DNA from: Clostridiales bacterium
GTDB lineage: Bacteria; Bacillota_A; Clostridia; Christensenellales; Aristaeellaceae
Assembly: GCA_012514855.1 (NCBI GenBank)
Contig: JAAYZL010000290.1
Span: 1 to 7,842, forward strand
Direction: 5' to 3'
Length of the DNA: 7,842 nucleotides
In this document: one piece after another, positions 5,829 to 7,842 of the stretch
Layout of the letters: each line of letters starts with the position of its first letter
Numbering within the stretch: the first letter of the stretch is position 1
Notes under the pieces: model-generated
Seen by the model: only the letters and a program-made list of their open reading frames with translations
The model's database searches: none
What the model was told of the DNA's origin: nothing
Program-made: the position numbers and the translations under genes

Positions 5829-5836
5829 ATTATAAT
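5829..5836 (+). promoter_or_regulatory. -10 box of the MarR-exporter operon
   Basis: A perfect TATAAT at 5831-5836 lies 32 bp before the MarR TTG start, giving a leader of about 26 nt. The 17-bp-spaced -35 position (5808-5813, ATGCGC) does not match TTGACA, so the promoter is either weak or activator-dependent. ATTATAAT (5829-5836) is itself a perfect 8-bp palindrome, so a MarR dimer could cover the -10 box, but 8 bp is too short to call an operator. Confidence 0.55.
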
Positions 5837-5855
5837 ACATAGCATGCGAAGAAAT

Positions 5856-5861
5856 AGGAGG
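5856..5861 (+). promoter_or_regulatory. Ribosome binding site of the MarR gene, favouring TTG over a nearby ATG
   Basis: AGGAGG lies 7 nt before TTG 5869-5871. An ATG at 5864-5866 is only 2 nt from it and opens a frame that stops after eight codons, so the TTG is the real start. Confidence 0.75.
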
Positions 5862-5868
5862 CGATGTC

Positions 5869-6294
5869 TTGGAATTCGGCAGCGCGCTAAGGCGCATAAA
5901 CCTCGAATTCATGCGCCTGGCGAACCGAACATTCGATCAGCATGGACTGACCGCCCCGCAGGCGGAGGCGTTGTTTTTTCTGATGCGCCGGCAGTGCCGG
6001 GGCAAACCCGCGATACAGCGCGACATCGAGGAGGCGCTGAAGCTCTCGAACCCGACGGTCAGCGGGACGCTCGACCGCCTCGAAAAGAAGGGGCTCGTCG
6101 AGCGCCGTCCGGACCCTGAAAACCGCCGCGTCAACCAGATCGTGCTGACAAAAAAGGCTCTTGCGATTCACGAGGAGATGAAAATGAGCCGCGACGAACT
6201 GGAGAGGCAATTGCTGTCGAGCTTGACGGGCGCCGAACAGGAGGCGCTCGACGCGCTTCTGAAAAAGATACTCGCAAGCATTTCCGAATCGTGA
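5869..6294 (+). CDS. MarR-family transcriptional regulator
   Basis: 141 aa from a TTG start, the typical MarR length. The N-terminal helix (SALRRINLEFMRLANRTFDQ) serves dimerisation. The central winged helix-turn-helix runs through LTAPQAEALFFLMRR, the recognition-helix region LSNPTVSGTLDRLEKKGLVER (about residues 59-79) and the wing PDPENRRVNQIVLT, which carries the conserved D-x-x-x-R pattern. The C-terminal helices (EEMKMSRDELERQLL to LLKKILASI) complete the dimer interface. The exporter gene starts 12 bp after the stop, with AAAGGAG (6294-6300) between, so the two are one transcript. By family precedent it represses this operon until an exporter substrate or other small molecule releases it. 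The ligand cannot be told from sequence. The family call is secure and autoregulation is inferred. Confidence 0.95.
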   Translation: MEFGSALRRINLEFMRLANRTFDQHGLTAPQAEALFFLMRRQCRGKPAIQRDIEEALKLSNPTVSGTLDRLEKKGLVERRPDPENRRVNQIVLTKKALAIHEEMKMSRDELERQLLSSLTGAEQEALDALLKKILASISES

Positions 6295-6306
6295 AAGGAG
6301 AACCGT

Positions 6307-7842
6307 ATGCTCAAGATCTTCAAGCACCTGAAGCGGCGCGAGTGGGCGTTTATGCTGATCAGCACGGCCTTCATCGTCGCGCAGGTGTGGCTGGACCTGA
6401 AGCTCCCGGAATACATGAACGAAATCACGCGGCTCGTCAACACGCCTGGCAGCGCCATCGGGGACGTCTGGCGCGCCGGAGGAAAGATGCTTTTGTGCGC
6501 GTTCGGAAGCCTGCTGGCGGCGTTTTCCGTCGGCTTCCTCGCCGCGCGCATCGCGGCGGCGTTTTCGAGAAACCTGCGCGGCGAGCTGTTCGACCGCGTG
6601 GAGTCGTTCTCGATGGCCGAGATCAGCCAGTTTTCGACCGCGAGCCTGATCACGCGTTCGACGAACGACGTGCAGCAGGTGCAGATGATCGTCGCGATGG
6701 GCCTGCAGGTCGTCATCAAGGCGCCGATCACCGCGATCTGGGCGATCTCGAAGATCTCGACAAAGAGCTGGCAGTGGACGGCGGCGACCGGCGTCGCGGT
6801 CGGCATCATGCTTATGATCATCTCGGTCGCGGTGGTCTTCGTGCTGCCGCGCTTCAAGAGGATACAGATATTGACCGACAACCTGAACCGCGTGACCCGC
6901 GAAAACCTGACGGGCGTGCGCGTCGTGCGCGCGTACAACGCGGAACTCTACCAGCAGCGGAAATTCGAGCAGGCGAGCGACGAGTTGACGCACAACAACC
7001 TGATCGCGACGCGCATCATGTCGATCATGGGGCCCGGCATGCAGATGATACTGTCCGGCATGAGCCTGTCGATCTACTGGATCGGCGCGCACCTGATCAA
7101 CGCGGCGGCGCTGACGGCGCGGATCGCCCTGTTCAGCGACATGGTCGTATTCATGAACTACTCGGTGCAGGTCGTGATGTCGTTCATGATGCTGACGATC
7201 GTGTTCATCATGCTGCCGCGCGCGGCGGTGTCCGCGAAGCGCATCAACGAGGTGCTCGACACGCGCCCGAGCATATTGGACGGCCCGGCGGCGGCCGGCA
7301 AGCCCGGCGCGGAGGGCGTCGTCGAGTTCAGAAACGTCTGCTTCCGCTATCCGGACGCGACGGAGCCGGTGCTCGAGGACATCTCGTTCACCGCGAACAG
7401 GGGCGAGGTCGTCGCGTTCATCGGCTCGACCGGCTCCGGAAAGTCGACGGTCGTCAACCTCGTGCCGCGCTTTTACGACGCGACCGGGGGCGAGGTGCTC
7501 GTCGACGGCGTGAACGTCCGCGACTATTCGCTCGACGCGCTTCGCAACAAGCTCGGCTACGTGCCGCAGAGCGCCGTGCTGTTCTCCGGCACCGTCGCCT
7601 CAAACGTCGGCTACGGGGACAGCGGAAAATCCGCGCCGACGATGGACGAGATTCGCCGCGCGGTCGCGATCGCGCAGGGCACGGAGTTCGTCGAGAGGAT
7701 GCCCGAACAGTACGACGCGCCGATCTCGCGCGGCGGCACGAACGTGTCCGGCGGGCAGAAGCAGCGGCTGTCGATCGCGCGCGCGGTCGCCCGGGACCCG
7801 GAAATCTACATCTTCGACGACGCGTTCTCGGCGCTCGACTAC
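6307..7842 (+). CDS. ABC exporter half-transporter, membrane plus ATPase domains (3' end beyond the right edge)
   Basis: 512 codons are visible from ATG 6307 (AAAGGAG at 6294-6300, 6 nt spacing), open to the window edge. Residues 1 to about 320 form a type IV (ABCB-like) exporter membrane domain of six helices, with the coupling regions typical of these exporters (SFSMAEISQFSTASLITRST; ENLTGVRVVRAYNAE). The ATPase domain starts near 338: aromatic A-loop Tyr348, Walker A GSTGSGKST (373-381), Q-loop Gln421 (YVPQ), signature SGGQ (481-484), Walker B IYIFDD (500-505) and D-loop SALD (508-511). Position 505 is Asp, where an active site has Glu. Such a change is typical of one half of heterodimeric exporters such as BmrC/BmrD and TM287/288. 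Only the H-loop and tail, perhaps 60-70 residues, are missing. Substrate is unknown; drugs, lipids or peptides are possible. The MarR gene upstream probably controls it. Confidence 0.94.
   Translation, partial: MLKIFKHLKRREWAFMLISTAFIVAQVWLDLKLPEYMNEITRLVNTPGSAIGDVWRAGGKMLLCAFGSLLAAFSVGFLAARIAAAFSRNLRGELFDRVESFSMAEISQFSTASLITRSTNDVQQVQMIVAMGLQVVIKAPITAIWAISKISTKSWQWTAATGVAVGIMLMIISVAVVFVLPRFKRIQILTDNLNRVTRENLTGVRVVRAYNAELYQQRKFEQASDELTHNNLIATRIMSIMGPGMQMILSGMSLSIYWIGAHLINAAALTARIALFSDMVVFMNYSVQVVMSFMMLTIVFIMLPRAAVSAKRINEVLDTRPSILDGPAAAGKPGAEGVVEFRNVCFRYPDATEPVLEDISFTANRGEVVAFIGSTGSGKSTVVNLVPRFYDATGGEVLVDGVNVRDYSLDALRNKLGYVPQSAVLFSGTVASNVGYGDSGKSAPTMDEIRRAVAIAQGTEFVERMPEQYDAPISRGGTNVSGGQKQRLSIARAVARDPEIYIFDDAFSALDY

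Noticed and set aside
5864..5890. ATG at 5864 as the start of the MarR gene
   Set aside because: It is out of frame with the MarR protein, stops after eight codons and is too close to the ribosome binding site.
5887..7092. 401-codon minus-strand frame opposite the MarR and exporter genes
   Set aside because: It overlaps two well-supported genes on the plus strand, and its translation is His/Arg/Asp-rich without motifs.

Overview
The window is G+C-rich, with third codon positions mostly G or C, strong GGAGG-type ribosome binding sites and no eukaryotic features. A YesM/YesN-type two-component system beside a sugar-binding lipoprotein, and a MarR regulator followed by an ABC exporter half, suggest a high-G+C member of the Bacillota (Clostridia-like). 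That placement is inference from gene families and gene order; nothing in the window fixes the taxon.

Left part, minus strand, read from right to left: a 69-codon small ORF (5036-5245), a YesM/LytS-family membrane sensor histidine kinase (3192-4973), a YesN-type response regulator with an AraC DNA-binding domain (1705-3195), a RhaS/LsrB-like sugar-binding lipoprotein (671-1708), and a secreted protein of unknown function that runs off the left edge (1-611). The kinase, regulator and lipoprotein genes overlap by 4 bp (ATGA) at both junctions, so they are very probably one translationally coupled operon. No ABC permease or ATPase gene follows the lipoprotein inside the window. The simplest reading is a three-component sugar sensor: the binding protein captures a sugar outside the cell, the kinase reads it, and the regulator controls transport or catabolic genes.

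Middle part (5246-5868): a 226-bp non-coding stretch upstream of the operon holds several direct and inverted repeats and is the likely control region. Next comes an 83-codon, cysteine-rich (zinc-ribbon-like) protein gene on the minus strand (5472-5723), then a 145-bp divergent intergenic region with a consensus TATAAT box facing right.

Right part, plus strand: a MarR-family repressor starting at TTG (5869-6294), followed 12 bp later by an ABC exporter half-transporter (6307 to the right edge, cut just after the Walker B/D-loop). This is the usual layout of a MarR-controlled drug or lipid exporter. The exporter has Asp where the catalytic Walker B Glu normally sits, which points to the degenerate half of a heterodimer, with its partner expected just past the edge.

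The points most worth a second look are the missing canonical start codon of the kinase (the ribosome binding site points to an ATC codon), the three-component sensor arrangement, the unexplained small ORF at the operon head, the repeat-rich control region, and the small cysteine-rich protein. I saw no tRNA, rRNA, CRISPR array, insertion sequence or prophage gene.
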